Source: Pseudarthrobacter albicanus
GTDB taxonomy: Bacteria > Actinomycetota > Actinomycetes > Actinomycetales > Micrococcaceae
DNA: 64,000 nucleotides
Assembly: GCF_018224015.1 (NCBI RefSeq)
Contig: NZ_JAGPOT010000014.1
Span: forward strand, 33,127-97,126
Direction: 5' to 3'
In this document: one piece after another, positions 52,585 through 63,471 of the stretch
Numbering within the stretch: the stretch's first letter is position 1
Layout of the letters: every line of letters begins with the position of its first letter
Program-made: the position numbers and the translations under genes
The notes under the pieces: model-generated
The model's input: only the letters and a program-made list of their open reading frames with translations
The model's database searches: none
Told to the model about the DNA's origin: nothing

Positions 52585-53676
52585 TCATCCTTCCTTCTGT
52601 GTCGCCGCGAGCCGGGACTCAACCCGGACGTTGGCGTTCTTCCAGGCCAGCTCGACGTGCTCGCTGCGCACGTGGATGTAGCCCGATGTAGTCGCGAGCC
52701 ACTGATGCCCCAGCAGCTCTTGGAGGGCCTTGATGTCCATCCCGGCCCCGTACAGCGAGGATGCGCAGTAATGCCGCAGAACGTGGGGAGTCATCCGTCC
52801 CGACCATGCCGGCAGCCACTGCTCGACCTGCAACCCCAGGGTGCGCCGCAGGGCGTTGCCACCGACCCGGCCGCATCGTCCCAGCTCGGAATCGAACCGC
52901 TCCGAGGGGAGCAAAGGTGCGTCGGGGTCAGCCCAGTCCTCGCCGTACTGGTGTCGGACCTCGCCCAGCCACCAGTCGATAAGCTCGGCCGCGCCGTTGA
53001 TCGCCGGGACCAGGCGCGGCTTCGGGCCACGGCCCTGTGTTCCCTTGCCGAACCGGACGTGGAGCTTGCCGAACCCGCCCAGGTCCGGGCGCCAGTCACG
53101 GATGTCGAGCATCACCGTCTCGTTGATCCGCAGCCCCAGCCGACGCCACAGCGAGGCAGCGAAGTAGTCCCGCGCGGCGGGCAGATACTTGCGGGCCCGC
53201 GGGATCGAGTGCCGCCAACAAGTAAAGAAAGTTTCGATCTCGGCATCCGACGGCGGCACTCTGACCTTGCCAAGCGCCGCCCCGGACTGGCGGTTGAACT
53301 CATCGATGGGCTGCTCGACCAGCACCCCGGCCACCCGATGGATCCGGCCCTGGTAGCGGCTGATCATGAACTCATAAAACAGCGCCAGTGTCCCTGCCTT
53401 GCCGGCCCTGGTGCTCACGCTGCGGCCCAGCCGTCTCTGTTCGGCCAGGAACCGGTCGGCGTCCTGGCAGGTCGCCGCCCACAGCGGGCCCGTCACCGAC
53501 CGGGCGAACTCAATAATCGTCGCCCGGGTACTGCGGATATGCGAGTCGCTCAGACCAGCCGCCGCCATCGCCAGCGCGTACTGATCAACGATCTCCTGCT
53601 CGAAATCCTCGGCCGCCTGCGCACTCCAGAACGCCGGATCCATGGCGCCGCCACCGGGCAACGCCACCAGCACCAT
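52585..53676 (-). CDS. Tyrosine site-specific recombinase
   Basis: 363 aa. N-terminal SAM-like core-binding domain (residues 20-120), catalytic domain with all key residues: Arg in GLRINETVML, Lys in RFGKG, HxxR in TPHVLRHYCAS, His in LGHQW and Tyr in SGYIHV. Size matches the TnpA integrase of Tn554-like elements. Promoter would lie in the 27-base gap before the small transfer gene, so it likely shares sequence with that border. Confidence 0.9.
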   Translation of the reverse strand: MVLVALPGGGAMDPAFWSAQAAEDFEQEIVDQYALAMAAAGLSDSHIRSTRATIIEFARSVTGPLWAATCQDADRFLAEQRRLGRSVSTRAGKAGTLALFYEFMISRYQGRIHRVAGVLVEQPIDEFNRQSGAALGKVRVPPSDAEIETFFTCWRHSIPRARKYLPAARDYFAASLWRRLGLRINETVMLDIRDWRPDLGGFGKLHVRFGKGTQGRGPKPRLVPAINGAAELIDWWLGEVRHQYGEDWADPDAPLLPSERFDSELGRCGRVGGNALRRTLGLQVEQWLPAWSGRMTPHVLRHYCASSLYGAGMDIKALQELLGHQWLATTSGYIHVRSEHVELAWKNANVRVESRLAATQKEG

Positions 53677-53703
53677 CAGCTACCAACTTCAGAAGGAGCG
53701 AGC

Positions 53704-53904
53704 ATGCGTCGACATTACGCCCAAACCGTCACTCTCGTCGACGGTTCGTCGATTCGGGCCCCAAGGGGCTCCGAACCGACATCACCTGCTCAAACGCGAA
53801 TTACGGCCGCAGAACAGGCCAACGAACCTGAGCGAATAGAGATAGCGGAAACCCGGCCGCAACCGGAAGCATCTGCCGGGCTCCGGGAAGAGGGTGCGGC
53901 ATGA
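53704..53904 (+). CDS. Small transfer-operon protein, unknown
   Basis: 66 aa, with a strong AAGGAG site eight bases upstream of the ATG and stop overlapping the VirD4-like start (ATGA). Hydrophilic, Glu/Arg-rich, no known motif. It resumes the rightward operon on the far side of the recombinase cassette. Confidence 0.65.
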   Translation: MRRHYAQTVTLVDGSSIRAPRGSEPTSPAQTRITAAEQANEPERIEIAETRPQPEASAGLREEGAA

Positions 53905-55625
53905 GCGCCCCGAACCGCAAAGGAACCGGCCTGGACGACGCGCTGGGGATCTGGCTCGCCATCGGTGCGGCCGTCATTTTTGGCGGCGGTTCCTGGGTCT
54001 CCGCGCACCTGGGATCCTGGATGGCCGGCATCGACGCCCCTCCCGCGCACCCGATCGATCTGATCGCCGGACTGGCCAAGGGCCGGGTGCCGTGGCCGGT
54101 CCAGTCCACGATCGTGGCCTGCGTCTTGCTTGGCGTGCTGGTCGCCCTGACGGTGACGGTGGTGGTGGTCCGCTCCCGCAGCGCGCACAAGCGCACCCGT
54201 GTGGATAAGGCCGCCGTCCACATGGGGCGTGGCAAAGACCTGGATCACCTGGGCACCAAAGGGGCGACGGCCACCGCCGTGCGGCTTGGAGTGGAGAACT
54301 CCACGGGTGTGCGCCTCGGCCGCAGTGTCGCCGGGAAGCGCCCGTTGTGGGCTTCCTGGGAGGACATGCTGATCCTCATTGCCGGGCCCCGGACCATGAA
54401 GACCACGTCCTACGCCGTCCCGGCGATCCTCGACGCGCCCGGTGCGGTAATTGCCACGTCGAACAAGCGCGACATCGTGGACGTCACCCGTCCGATCCGG
54501 TCAGAGGTCGGCGACGTGTGGGTCTTTGACCCGCAGGCCGTCGCGGAAGAACAGCCCAGCTGGTGGTGGAACCCTCTGTCCTACGTCAAGCACGAAGCCA
54601 CGGCCGGGAACATGGCCCAGCACTTCGCTAACGGCTCCCGCGAGCCAGGGACGAAGCCGGATGCCTACTTCGACCCGGCAGGGCAGAACCTGCTCAAGGC
54701 TCTCCTGCTGGCCGCCTCGCTCAACTCCACGCCGATCACGCAGGTCTACACCTGGCTGACCCGCCCGCACGACGAGGCCCCGGCCGACATCCTGCGCACC
54801 GCAGGCTATGACCTGCTGGCAGACATGGTTGTTGGCCACATCAGGGAACCGGAAAAGCAGCGGGCCGGCGTCTACGGCACGGCACGCCAGATGGTCTCCT
54901 GCCTGACCGACCGCGACGTCAGCCAATGGGTGACACCCCTGCCCGGCACCACGGTGGCCACCGATCCCCGTCCCCGGTTCGTCCCCGAAGAGTTCGTGCG
55001 CGGAAAAGGCACGCTCTACAGCCTCTCCCGCGAAGGGGTCGGCACCGCCGGCCCCCTGGTCACCGCCCTGACCGTCGCCGTCGTGGAAGCAGCCGAAAAG
55101 TACGCCACCTCCCAGCCCGGCGGCCGGCTCGCGACACCTTTGCTGGGGATCCTGGATGAGGCTGCCAACGTGTGCCGGTGGAAGGCCCTGCCGGACCAGT
55201 ACAGCCACTACGGCTCCCGCGGCATCATCCTCATGACCATCCTGCAGTCCTGGTCCCAGGGCGTCGAGGTCTGGTCCCTGGAAGGCATGCGGAAACTCTG
55301 GTCCGCGTCGAACGTGAAAATCTACGGCGGCGGCGTCTCCGAAGTCGGCTACCTCGACGAGCTCTCCCGCCTGATCGGGCAGTACAGCTACATCAACGTC
55401 TCCCGCAGCCACAGCAAAACCGGGTCCTCATCCTCCCGGCAGGAGAACAAGGACGAGATCCTCTCCGTGGCCGACCTGACGGCACTGCCGCGTTTCCGGG
55501 CCATTCTACTCGCCTCCGGCGCCCCGGCCACCATGATCGAAACCATTCCGTGGATGAACGGACCCCACGCCCAGAAGGTCAAAGACTCCCTCGCCGCACA
55601 GAGAAGGTCCAGCGGGAGCCGGTGA
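53901..55625 (+). CDS. VirD4/TraG-like type IV coupling protein
   Basis: 574 aa. Two N-terminal membrane helices (about residues 17-40 and 68-92), then the ATPase. The P-loop reads AGPRTMKTTSY at about residue 157, with Met in place of the usual Gly before Lys-Thr. Walker B is LLGILDEAANVC; the YGSRGIILMTILQSWSQG sensor region is present. Coupling proteins pump the relaxase-bound strand into the channel. No relaxase gene lies next to it within the window. Confidence 0.9.
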   Translation: MSAPNRKGTGLDDALGIWLAIGAAVIFGGGSWVSAHLGSWMAGIDAPPAHPIDLIAGLAKGRVPWPVQSTIVACVLLGVLVALTVTVVVVRSRSAHKRTRVDKAAVHMGRGKDLDHLGTKGATATAVRLGVENSTGVRLGRSVAGKRPLWASWEDMLILIAGPRTMKTTSYAVPAILDAPGAVIATSNKRDIVDVTRPIRSEVGDVWVFDPQAVAEEQPSWWWNPLSYVKHEATAGNMAQHFANGSREPGTKPDAYFDPAGQNLLKALLLAASLNSTPITQVYTWLTRPHDEAPADILRTAGYDLLADMVVGHIREPEKQRAGVYGTARQMVSCLTDRDVSQWVTPLPGTTVATDPRPRFVPEEFVRGKGTLYSLSREGVGTAGPLVTALTVAVVEAAEKYATSQPGGRLATPLLGILDEAANVCRWKALPDQYSHYGSRGIILMTILQSWSQGVEVWSLEGMRKLWSASNVKIYGGGVSEVGYLDELSRLIGQYSYINVSRSHSKTGSSSSRQENKDEILSVADLTALPRFRAILLASGAPATMIETIPWMNGPHAQKVKDSLAAQRRSSGSR

Positions 55626-55665
55626 CCGTTCCCGCGCACAACCCCTGGACCGATGGGGAGAAGGC

Positions 55666-56094
55666 GTGAGTGAAGAGTTCGGGGACGCCTTCGGCGACGA
55701 CGAGGCCCAGTCCACAAGCGGCGGTCAGAGCCATGCCGGGCCTGAGCCTGAGCTGGTCTACTCCGGTGCCGTGGAGTTCTTCGCCGAGCTCCTGGCCCAG
55801 TCCTATGTCCGGGAAGTCAACGAAGGGGCGGCCTTCGCCTGGTGCCCCGAATGGTACAAACACCCCGAGGCCCTGATACGGATGGAATCAATCTGGCGGG
55901 CCTGGGAACACCTCCGCCTCGATCCCGCCCTCGGGATCAGCACCTGGTGGCTGAACCACGCAGACCCCCACATGCGCATCCTCATGGACAAAGAAGGCGC
56001 CTTCAAGAAATGCGCCTACGACGGCCACAAGCCACCCTCTCCGGAAAGGTCAGCCCTCCCGCACGTCGTACCGGAGGCAGGGATCTTCGACTGA
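55666..56094 (+). CDS. DUF4913-like protein
   Basis: 142 aa, GTG start. Trp-rich core CPEWYKHPEALIRMESIWRAWE...ISTWWLNHADPHMRIL is the signature of DUF4913, found next to coupling proteins in actinobacterial transfer regions. Function unknown; soluble. Last gene of the transfer operon here. Confidence 0.85.
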   Translation: MSEEFGDAFGDDEAQSTSGGQSHAGPEPELVYSGAVEFFAELLAQSYVREVNEGAAFAWCPEWYKHPEALIRMESIWRAWEHLRLDPALGISTWWLNHADPHMRILMDKEGAFKKCAYDGHKPPSPERSALPHVVPEAGIFD

Positions 56095-56399
56095 CAGCGC
56101 AGCTGGTCCCGCCAGCGCGATAACTCATGCGCCTTCCAACCGGAGGCATGCGAGACATGTCTATGAGACCCACTGCGTCTGCGAAAGCCAACAGATTAAA
56201 ATGTCTCCCTACCTTGCCTCGCAGCTGACTCTCACGTTCGATGTAATCAAACAGCGTTGTAAGACAACTCAGAGGCGGAGATGCCCAGGCTGATCGGATA
56301 TGCGCGGATGTTTGCCAGGTCGTAGCAGGGGGCAGCTTGTGGGGATCGGGCTGCCGGATTGCGGCCGTTCCTCCGTCAGAGCGGCTTTGGCGTGGAAGG
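56095..56399. other. Gap between the transfer operon and the C1 region
   Basis: About 300 bases without a supported gene. One overlapping minus-strand frame lacks a ribosome site or motif. No clear terminator or repeat; this is the border between the rightward transfer genes and the leftward metabolic genes. Confidence 0.5.
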
Positions 56400-56594
56400 T
56401 CAGAGCGCCCATGCTTCGTAGCCTTGGACTTTGTCAATCATCTTTCGGGGGCTGTTGCCTTCCTGGGCGAGCCAGAGGACGTTGGAATCCTGCGTGGCGT
56501 GGTCAACGCGGCCTATACGAACGGGGTCTCCCTCCCGCCGAATTTCCACTGTTGCTCCGATCAGGTGGTACCAGTCATCACGGCGGATTGCCAT
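56400..56594 (-). CDS. Small conserved protein, related to the 4055-4318 product
   Basis: 64 aa from the ATG after AAAGGAAC. Core GRVDHATQDSNVLWLAQ followed by PRKMID parallels the 87-aa protein near 4.2 kb. Contains DWYHLIGATVEI near the start. Small beta-rich protein, unknown job. Lies 25 bases past the stop of the PLP synthase gene, in the same direction. Confidence 0.65.
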   Translation of the reverse strand: MAIRRDDWYHLIGATVEIRREGDPVRIGRVDHATQDSNVLWLAQEGNSPRKMIDKVQGYEAWAL

Positions 56595-56619
56595 GGCGGT
56601 TCCTTTCATTGTGGAATTG

Positions 56620-57525
56620 CTACCAGCCGCGCTCGGCGAGGCGGTGCGGCTGCGGGATCTCGTCGACGTTGATGCCGACCATGGCCTCGCCCAGGCCGCG
56701 GGAGGCCTTGGCGATCTCGTCCGGGTCATCGAAGAAGGTGGTGGCCTTCACGACGGCGGCGGCGCGCTGGGCGGGGTTGCCGGACTTGAAGATGCCGGAG
56801 CCGACGAACACGCCGTCGGCGCCGAGCTGCATCATCATCGCGGCGTCGGCCGGAGTGGCGATCCCGCCGGCGGTGAACAGGACCACGGGGAGCCTGCCGG
56901 ACGCGGCAACCTCCTTGACCAGGTCGTACGGGGCCTGCAGCTCCTTCGCGGCGACGTACAGCTCGTCCTCGGCCATGCCGGCGAGCTTCTTGATCTCGGC
57001 GCGGATCTGGCGCATGTGGGTGGTGGCGTTGGAGACGTCCCCGGTGCCGGCCTCGCCCTTGGACCGGATCATGGCCGCGCCCTCGTTGATGCGGCGCAGG
57101 GCCTCGCCGAGGTTGGTGGCGCCGCAGACGAAAGGAACGGTGAAGTTCCACTTGTCGATGTGGTTGGTGTAGTCGGCCGGGGTCAGGACCTCGGACTCGT
57201 CGATGTAGTCCACGCCGAGGGACTGCAGGACCTGGGCCTCGACGAAGTGCCCGATCCGGGCCTTCGCCATGACCGGGACGGAGACGGCCGCGATGATCTT
57301 GTCGATCATGTCCGGATCGGACATGCGGGACACGCCGCCCTGCGCGCGGATATCGGCGGGAACGCGTTCCAGCGCCATGACGGCCACGGCACCGGCATCC
57401 TCGGCGATGCGGGCCTGCTCGACGTTGACGACGTCCATGATGACGCCGCCCTTGAGCATCTCGGCCATGCCGCGCTTGACGCGGCTGCTGCCCGTGATCC
57501 GTGGAAGAGGTATTGGGTGGTTCAC
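56620..57525 (-). CDS. pdxS: Pyridoxal 5'-phosphate synthase lyase subunit
   Basis: 301 aa, GTG start. PdxS makes PLP from ribose 5-phosphate, glyceraldehyde 3-phosphate and ammonia. Signatures: [14 protein letters not shown], catalytic Lys in [16 protein letters not shown], second Lys in [11 protein letters not shown], and [21 protein letters not shown]. The glutaminase partner PdxT is not in the window; it could be encoded elsewhere. PLP is not a cofactor of the adjacent Fe-S serine dehydratase, so the link may be to glycine hydroxymethyltransferase outside the window. Confidence 0.97.
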   Translation of the reverse strand: MNHPIPLPRITGSSRVKRGMAEMLKGGVIMDVVNVEQARIAEDAGAVAVMALERVPADIRAQGGVSRMSDPDMIDKIIAAVSVPVMAKARIGHFVEAQVLQSLGVDYIDESEVLTPADYTNHIDKWNFTVPFVCGATNLGEALRRINEGAAMIRSKGEAGTGDVSNATTHMRQIRAEIKKLAGMAEDELYVAAKELQAPYDLVKEVAASGRLPVVLFTAGGIATPADAAMMMQLGADGVFVGSGIFKSGNPAQRAAAVVKATTFFDDPDEIAKASRGLGEAMVGINVDEIPQPHRLAERGW

Positions 57526-57612
57526 GAAGTGTCTCTTTCCTTAGGTCTTGTGGTTCCAGAAGCCGGTGCGGCATAGTCACGATCCGTGCGCCTTTGCTGC
57601 CGCGTGGCGAAT

Positions 57613-58485
57613 CTAACGCAGCACTACGGTCCTGTTTCCCTGGAGGATCACGCGTCCCTCGCAGTGCCAGCGGACGGCGTTGGACAGTGCTTTGCACTCG
57701 GTATCGCGTCCGGCGGCCACGAGATCGTCGGGCCCGAAGGTGTGGTCCACTTCCACGACTTGCTGGGAGATGATGGGCCCTTCATCGAGCTCGGCGTTGA
57801 CGTAGTGGGCGGTGGCTCCTACGGTCTTCACGCCCCGGGCGTGCGCCTGGTGGTAGGGCTTCGCACCTTTGAAGCTGGGAAGAAAGGAGTGATGGATGTT
57901 GATTGCCCGACCGTCCAGCCGGCGGGTCAGTTCGTCGCTGAGGACCTGCATGTAGCGTGCCAGGACGACCAGTTCGACGTCCAACCGGTCGACGAGTTCA
58001 AGGAGGCGTTCTTCGGCCGCAGCCTTGGTATCTGGCGTGACGGGCACATGGAAGAACGGAATCCCGTGCCATTCCACGATCCCTCTGTGATCCGGATGGT
58101 TCGAGACGACGCCGACGATATCGATAGGCAGTTCCCCGATGCGTGCCCGGAACAGCAGGTCGTTGAGGCAGTGCTCGAATTTGGAGACCATGATCAGGAC
58201 CCGCCGTTTCGACCCGTGGCGCCGCAGCTGCCAGTGCATGCCGAATTGTTCGGCTACGGACACGAAGGCATCCCCGAGCGAATCAACGGTGGCGTGGTCC
58301 CCGGCCGATCCAAAGTGGATCCGCATGAAGAAGTGGCGGTCCAGCTGTGAGTCGAATTGTTTGCTTTCCAGGATGTCGCAACCCTGTTCCAGCAGGAATC
58401 CGGACACTGCGTGGACGATTCCACGCGTTTCCGGGCAGTCGAGTGTCAGAACGTATTCGGGGGCACTGCTATTTGCGGTTTCCAC
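57613..58485 (-). CDS. purU: Formyltetrahydrofolate deformylase
   Basis: 290 aa, GTG start three bases after the serine dehydratase stop. N-terminal ACT domain (CPETRGIVHAVSGFLLEQG) and a C-terminal formyltransferase-fold with the catalytic residues in NIHHSFLPSFKGAKPYHQA and GATAHYVNAELDEGPII. Hydrolyses 10-formyl-THF to formate and THF, recycling folate loaded by sarcosine demethylation. Standard partner of sarcosine oxidase operons in this group. Confidence 0.96.
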   Translation of the reverse strand: METANSSAPEYVLTLDCPETRGIVHAVSGFLLEQGCDILESKQFDSQLDRHFFMRIHFGSAGDHATVDSLGDAFVSVAEQFGMHWQLRRHGSKRRVLIMVSKFEHCLNDLLFRARIGELPIDIVGVVSNHPDHRGIVEWHGIPFFHVPVTPDTKAAAEERLLELVDRLDVELVVLARYMQVLSDELTRRLDGRAINIHHSFLPSFKGAKPYHQAHARGVKTVGATAHYVNAELDEGPIISQQVVEVDHTFGPDDLVAAGRDTECKALSNAVRWHCEGRVILQGNRTVVLR

Positions 58486-58488
58486 AGT

Positions 58489-59895
58489 TCAGCACTCGAT
58501 CACGTTCACGGCGAGGCCTCCGCGGGAGGTTTCCTTGTATTTGGTTTTCATGTCGGCTCCTGTTTCGCGCATGGTCTTGATGGCTTTGTCCAGGGATACC
58601 TTGTGGCTGCCGTCGCCGTGGAGGCATAGGCGGGCGGCGTTGATCGCTTTCACGCTGGCGATGGCGTTGCGTTCGATGCAGGGGATCTGCACCAGCCCGC
58701 CCACGGGGTCGCAGGTCAGTCCGAGGTTGTGTTCGATCCCGACTTCGGCGGCGTTTTCCACCTGCGCCGGTGTTCCGCCCAAAACCTCGCAGAGCCCGGC
58801 CGCGGCCATGGAGCAGGCGGACCCCACTTCGCCCTGGCAGCCGACTTCCGCGCCGGAGATGGAGGCGTTGATCTTGAAGAGAATTCCGACGGCGGCCGCG
58901 GTGAGGAGGAAGCGGACGACGCCGTCGTCGTTGGCACCGGGAACGAACTTGACGTAGTAGTGCAGCACGGCCGGGACGATGCCGGCGGCGCCGTTGGTGG
59001 GGGCGGTGACGATGCGTCCGCCGGCGGCGTTTTCCTCGTTGACGGCGAGTGCGAAGAGGTTGACCCATTCCATCGCCAGCAGGGGATCAGCGGGGGCCTG
59101 GACGGGATCGGGCGTGCCTGCAGCGGTGGCGGCCGAAGCGGCGAGGGTCCGGAACAGTGAGGGTGCGCGCCGTTTGACGTTCAGGCCACCGGGCAGGATG
59201 CCTTCGGCAGCGCAGCCGTTGTCCACGCATTCGCGCATGACAGCCCAGAGGCCCAGCAGCTTCCCGCGGAGTTCCGCTTCGCTGCGCCAGACCAGCTCGT
59301 TGGCGAGCATCACGTCGGAGATGGACATGCCTTCACGGCGGCAGATTTCCAGGAGCTCATCGGCAGTGGTGAACGGGTAGGGGAGGACGGTGGCGTCGGC
59401 CACGACTCTGTCGGCGCCTTCCGCGTCGCCGTCCACCACGAAGCCGCCGCCAATGGAGTAGTAGCTGCGTTCGCTGAGCACTGCCCCGGTGTGGTCCAGC
59501 GCCCGGAAAGTCATGCCGTTGGGGTGGGCCGGGAGGGACTTGCGCCGGTGCAGCACGACGTCTTCGTCCCAGTTGAAGTCCACCCGGTGGTCGCCGTCTA
59601 TCCACAGTTCGGCGTCAAGGGCGGCTGCCGCAACCTGGTCATCTGCCGTGGCCGTGTCCACCGTTTCCGGGTCCAGGCCTTGGAGCCCGAGGACCACGGC
59701 TTTGTCCGAGCCGTGGCCCCGGCCGGTGGCGCCGAGGGAGCCGAACAGTTCGGCCTGCACCCGGACTGTGGCCGGCAGTTGGCCTTCCTCGCTCAGCCCG
59801 TTGGCAAACCGTTTGGCTGCCCGCATCGGGCCGACCGTGTGGGAGGAGGACGGCCCGATGCCAACGGAGAACAGGTCCAGGACGCTGAGTGCCAT
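58489..59895 (-). CDS. sdaA: L-serine dehydratase, iron-sulfur type
   Basis: 468 aa from the ATG that overlaps the soxG stop by one base (TAATG). Both domains of the single-chain enzyme are present: beta domain start [18 protein letters not shown], alpha domain with cluster Cys in [16 protein letters not shown]. Converts serine, formed from glycine plus a C1 unit, to pyruvate and ammonia. Confidence 0.96.
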   Translation of the reverse strand: MALSVLDLFSVGIGPSSSHTVGPMRAAKRFANGLSEEGQLPATVRVQAELFGSLGATGRGHGSDKAVVLGLQGLDPETVDTATADDQVAAAALDAELWIDGDHRVDFNWDEDVVLHRRKSLPAHPNGMTFRALDHTGAVLSERSYYSIGGGFVVDGDAEGADRVVADATVLPYPFTTADELLEICRREGMSISDVMLANELVWRSEAELRGKLLGLWAVMRECVDNGCAAEGILPGGLNVKRRAPSLFRTLAASAATAAGTPDPVQAPADPLLAMEWVNLFALAVNEENAAGGRIVTAPTNGAAGIVPAVLHYYVKFVPGANDDGVVRFLLTAAAVGILFKINASISGAEVGCQGEVGSACSMAAAGLCEVLGGTPAQVENAAEVGIEHNLGLTCDPVGGLVQIPCIERNAIASVKAINAARLCLHGDGSHKVSLDKAIKTMRETGADMKTKYKETSRGGLAVNVIEC

Positions 59896-60530
59896 TACGG
59901 GACCTCGGGAGAGGCGTATTCGCGCATGGCGTCGAGGAGCCAGCGGCCCAGGAAGTATGCGAAGGAGGCACGCGGGAAGATGCGGTAGCTCTCGTCTCCG
60001 GTTTTCCAGAGGATGGCGGGGATGTTGCCGATCTCGGTGGACAGCGCGGTGCCGGTCTTCAGGACACGGGGGTGGAGGTCCAGGGAGCATCCCTTTTCCA
60101 GCGCGGCCCGGGCCCGTGGGCCCTTGAGTTCGAACGTGGTGCGGTTGGCAGAGAGGTCCACGACCTGGCCTTCGCCGTCGCCTAAGGCCGAGCGCAGTGC
60201 CTGGATGAGATTGCCGCCGAGGGATTCGTGGGCTTCGGTGGGTGCCACGACGAGGAATTCCTCGGGTCCCATCCAGAGCACGGCGGTGTCGCCGGTGCCG
60301 CGGACGTCTCCTGACCTTGGGGGCAGCCCTCCGGTGACGGAGGAGATTCGCATTCCTGCTTCGGTGTCCGGGTCAACCCTGACGCCGACCATGGTTAGGA
60401 ATTGCACCTCGCTCAGCTCCACCGCGCCCGTAACGGACCCTGATTCAAAGGCCGCTCTCAGGATTGAGGCGGGGCTTTGCCGGGCATTCCGGATCTGTTT
60501 TGAGTTTTCGAGTGCTGCTGTTTCAGCCAT
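59895..60530 (-). CDS. soxG: Sarcosine oxidase, gamma subunit
   Basis: 211 aa from the ATG at 60530; a longer reading runs into soxA. Gamma-subunit features: [16 protein letters not shown] at the start, [12 protein letters not shown] and the C-terminal [22 protein letters not shown]. Needed for the heterotetramer with SoxA, SoxB and SoxD. Overlaps soxA by eight bases. Confidence 0.92.
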   Translation of the reverse strand: MAETAALENSKQIRNARQSPASILRAAFESGSVTGAVELSEVQFLTMVGVRVDPDTEAGMRISSVTGGLPPRSGDVRGTGDTAVLWMGPEEFLVVAPTEAHESLGGNLIQALRSALGDGEGQVVDLSANRTTFELKGPRARAALEKGCSLDLHPRVLKTGTALSTEIGNIPAILWKTGDESYRIFPRASFAYFLGRWLLDAMREYASPEVP

Positions 60531-63471
60531 CTTTGCGGGTCCCTTCGGGGTCAAAAAGTACGGTTTCGGCGACGACAACGTCAACCAGCTGGTTCCCGGC
60601 GGCGGCCACGAGGGTCTCGCCGATGCGGTTGCGGCCGTTCTGGATCAGGGCCAGGGCGAAGGAACGGCCCAGGGCGGCGCTGTGGTAGCTGGAGGTCACG
60701 AACCCCTGCATGGGCACGGAGCCGTAGGCGGGGTTGACGGTGATGCCCTTTTCCACGAGCTGCGTGCCTTCGGGCAGGCGGATCGTTCCGTCCACCGGGA
60801 GCACGCTGACCAGGTGCTTGCGGTCGGTGCGGACGGCGTCCGTGCGGTTGTAGGAGCGCTTGCCGATGAAGTCCTTGGCCTTGGAGACGACCCATTCCAT
60901 GCCGGCGTCCTGCGGGGTGACGGTCCCGTCGGTGTCCTGCCCGACGATCGGGTAGCCCTTTTCGGCACGCAGCACGTGCATGGTTTCGGTGCCGTACGGG
61001 GTGATGTTGAACTCCGCACCGGCGGCGGCCACGGCTTCCCAGGTGGTGAGCCCGTACCAGGACGGCACATTGATCTCGTACGCCAGTTCGCCGGAGAAGG
61101 AGATGCGGCAGATGCGCGCCTGCACTCCGGAGGCCAGCGTGGTCTCCCGGAAGGTCATGAACGGGAACGCCTCGGCATCCAGACCGCCGTCGGCGGCCAG
61201 CTGCGGGGCGAGCTTGGCAATCACGGCCCGGGACTTGGGGCCGACGACGGCGATGGTGGTCCACTGTTCCGTCACGGAGGTGCAGTGCACGTCCAGTTCG
61301 GGCCACTCGGTCTGGTGCCATTCCTCCAGCCAGTCCAGCACCTTGGCGGCGCCGCCGGTGGTGGTGGTCATGAAGTACCGGTCCTCGTCCAGGCGCAGGG
61401 TCACGCCGTCGTCGAAGATCATGCCGTCCGGGGTGCACATGACGCCGTAGCGGGCCGATCCCGGCGCGAGCTTCTTGAAGGCGTTGGTGTAGACGCGGTT
61501 CAGGAATTCGCCGGCGTCCTTGCCCCGGATCTCGATCTTGCCCAGGGTGGTGGCGTCCATGAAGCCCACGGAGCCGCGGACGGCGGCGCATTCCCGCAGG
61601 ACCGCGGTGTCCATGTCCTCGCCGGCCTGCGGGTAGTACCAGGGGCGCTTCCACTGTCCGACGTCCTCGAACAGGGCTCCCCGGGCGACGTGCCACGGGT
61701 GGATGGACGTCTTGCGGGCGGGGTCGAAGAGCTCGCCGCGCTGGCGTCCGGCCAGGGCTGCGAAGGCCACGGGGGTGAACGGGGCACGGTAGGTGGTGGT
61801 GCCGATGTCGCCGATCCCGCGGGATGCTTCGCCGGCCTGGCGGAGGGCCGCGGCGATGACGCCGATGGCGTTGACGCCGGAGGTCTTGCCCTGGTCGTTG
61901 GCGGTGCTGATGGAGGTGTAGCGCTTGATGTGTTCCACGGACCGCATGCCCGCCCCGGTGGAGCGCAGGACGTCGGCCACCGACTGGTCGCGCTGGAAGT
62001 CGACGAAGTGGTGGTGCCAGTCTTCCGGCGTACCGGACTGACCAGGCACCAGCCACAGCTGCCGGGTCGGGGCGGACGCCGTCGGCTCGCTGATGACGGT
62101 CGGCTGCGTAACAGACGCGAAGCCGGCGGCGATGCCGGCCGCTGCTCCGGCGGAGATGCCTTCGGCCAGGCAGTCCTCGAGTTCGAAGCTGCCGCGGCCG
62201 GAGCCGACGATCTGCTGGTTCGGGACCACGGTGCTCGGCACGAAGGCCGCCAGGTCATCATCCCAGCGCAGCTTTCCCTGCCGCTGCGAGTGGAGGTGCA
62301 CCAGCGGACTCCAGCCGCCGGAGACGGCCAGCAGGTCGCAGGCGATCTCTTCGATACCGGAGGTGAGTGCGCCGTCGTCGTTGATGCTGCGGACGGTCAC
62401 GCTGCCCAGCCGGCCGTCGGCGGACTCAGAAGCGGCGGTGTCCGCGACGGCGCTGCCGATCAGCACCCGCGTGCCGGATTCGACGGCGGCAACAGCCACG
62501 TCCGAGAGGCGCGGACGGGCGTCGATGACGGCCGCGACGGTGACGCCGGCAGTGCGCAGGTCAGCAGCCAGGGCGTAGGCGCTGTCGTTACTGGTGCTGA
62601 TGACAACGCGCTGCCCGGCTGCCACCGCGTAGCGGTTGAGGTAGCTGCGGACGGCAGAAGCCAGCATGATGCCGGGGCGGTCGTTGTTCTCGAAGACCAG
62701 CGGGCGTTCGTGGGCGCCGGGGGCCAGCACCACCTGGTTGGCGCGGATGTGCCAGATCCGCTGGCGGGACACGCCGGGCGCGGCCGGGCTGGAGAGGTGG
62801 TCGGTGCGGTTCTGAACGGCGATGACGTAGTTGGCGTCGTAGGCGCCGAAGGCGGTGGTGCGGTTCAGCACGGTGCATTCCGCCGCCGAGATCAGTTCGG
62901 CTTCCACGCCCTCCACCCATTCCCGCGCCGGCTTGCCTTCAATAGCCTCAGCCAGTTCCGGCGCAGTGGATCCGGACAGGAGCGTTCCGCCCAGTTCGGG
63001 CTGATCGTCCAGAAGCATCACGCGGGCACCGGTGCGCACGGCCTCGCGGGCGGCGGCCAGGCCTGCCGGGCCGCCACCAATCACCAGGATGTCCGTGTGG
63101 ACGTACTTCTTGTCGTACTCGGCGCGGTCATCCTCCGGGTCCAGGCGGCCCAGGCCGTTGAGCAGGTCCGCCTTCAGGCCGTCCACCAGGGTGACCGTGG
63201 TGGCGGGGAGCATGGACTCGGCCACGTGCCCGGGGAAACGCGGGGCGAGCCTGACCAGGGCGTTGGCTTCCTCCACCCCGGCGGACATGATGCCGCGGGG
63301 CCGGTTCTCGTAGAGGGAGTTGCCGGCGGCGATCCGGCCGTTGGCCAGCAGGGCCGAGGCGAGTGTGTCGCCGGGGTGGCCGGTGAATTCCTCGCCGTTC
63401 ACGGTGAAACGCCAGGAGATGCTGCGGTCGATGCGTCCGCCGGCGGCGAGGCGGGCGTTCTGGGAAGTCAC
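60523..63471 (-). CDS. soxA: Sarcosine oxidase, alpha subunit
   Basis: 982 aa, GTG start overlapping soxD. N-terminal ferredoxin-like part ([28 protein letters not shown], split: [17 protein letters not shown]), NAD-binding Rossmann site [14 protein letters not shown] at about residue 135, and a C-terminal GcvT-like THF-binding half with [12 protein letters not shown] and [13 protein letters not shown]. Oxidises sarcosine to glycine with transfer of the methyl carbon to tetrahydrofolate. Confidence 0.96.
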   Translation of the reverse strand: MTSQNARLAAGGRIDRSISWRFTVNGEEFTGHPGDTLASALLANGRIAAGNSLYENRPRGIMSAGVEEANALVRLAPRFPGHVAESMLPATTVTLVDGLKADLLNGLGRLDPEDDRAEYDKKYVHTDILVIGGGPAGLAAAREAVRTGARVMLLDDQPELGGTLLSGSTAPELAEAIEGKPAREWVEGVEAELISAAECTVLNRTTAFGAYDANYVIAVQNRTDHLSSPAAPGVSRQRIWHIRANQVVLAPGAHERPLVFENNDRPGIMLASAVRSYLNRYAVAAGQRVVISTSNDSAYALAADLRTAGVTVAAVIDARPRLSDVAVAAVESGTRVLIGSAVADTAASESADGRLGSVTVRSINDDGALTSGIEEIACDLLAVSGGWSPLVHLHSQRQGKLRWDDDLAAFVPSTVVPNQQIVGSGRGSFELEDCLAEGISAGAAAGIAAGFASVTQPTVISEPTASAPTRQLWLVPGQSGTPEDWHHHFVDFQRDQSVADVLRSTGAGMRSVEHIKRYTSISTANDQGKTSGVNAIGVIAAALRQAGEASRGIGDIGTTTYRAPFTPVAFAALAGRQRGELFDPARKTSIHPWHVARGALFEDVGQWKRPWYYPQAGEDMDTAVLRECAAVRGSVGFMDATTLGKIEIRGKDAGEFLNRVYTNAFKKLAPGSARYGVMCTPDGMIFDDGVTLRLDEDRYFMTTTTGGAAKVLDWLEEWHQTEWPELDVHCTSVTEQWTTIAVVGPKSRAVIAKLAPQLAADGGLDAEAFPFMTFRETTLASGVQARICRISFSGELAYEINVPSWYGLTTWEAVAAAGAEFNITPYGTETMHVLRAEKGYPIVGQDTDGTVTPQDAGMEWVVSKAKDFIGKRSYNRTDAVRTDRKHLVSVLPVDGTIRLPEGTQLVEKGITVNPAYGSVPMQGFVTSSYHSAALGRSFALALIQNGRNRIGETLVAAAGNQLVDVVVAETVLFDPEGTRKDG

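Larger units (their letters stand above)
50393..53690 (-). mobile_element. Tn554-like recombinase cassette inserted in the transfer operon
   Basis: Three leftward genes (integrase, HTH protein, zinc-rich recombinase homologue) fill the space between the rightward virB4-like and following small gene. Protein lengths 363, 116-130 and 588 aa parallel the TnpA/TnpC/TnpB set of Tn554-type elements, though in a different order. No terminal inverted repeats or target repeats seen; edges are set by the flanking operon genes and may be off by tens of bases. Confidence 0.6.

Noticed and set aside
50389..53904. Very long open frame (1171 codons) on the + strand opposite the recombinase cassette
   Set aside because: Pure antisense of three recognisable genes with no family motifs or ribosome site; GC-rich codon bias keeps it open. 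Only its last 66 codons, from 53704, are a real gene.
56003..56437. 144-codon minus-strand frame at the right border of the transfer region
   Set aside because: No ribosome site or motif and it overlaps the real DUF4913-like gene end.
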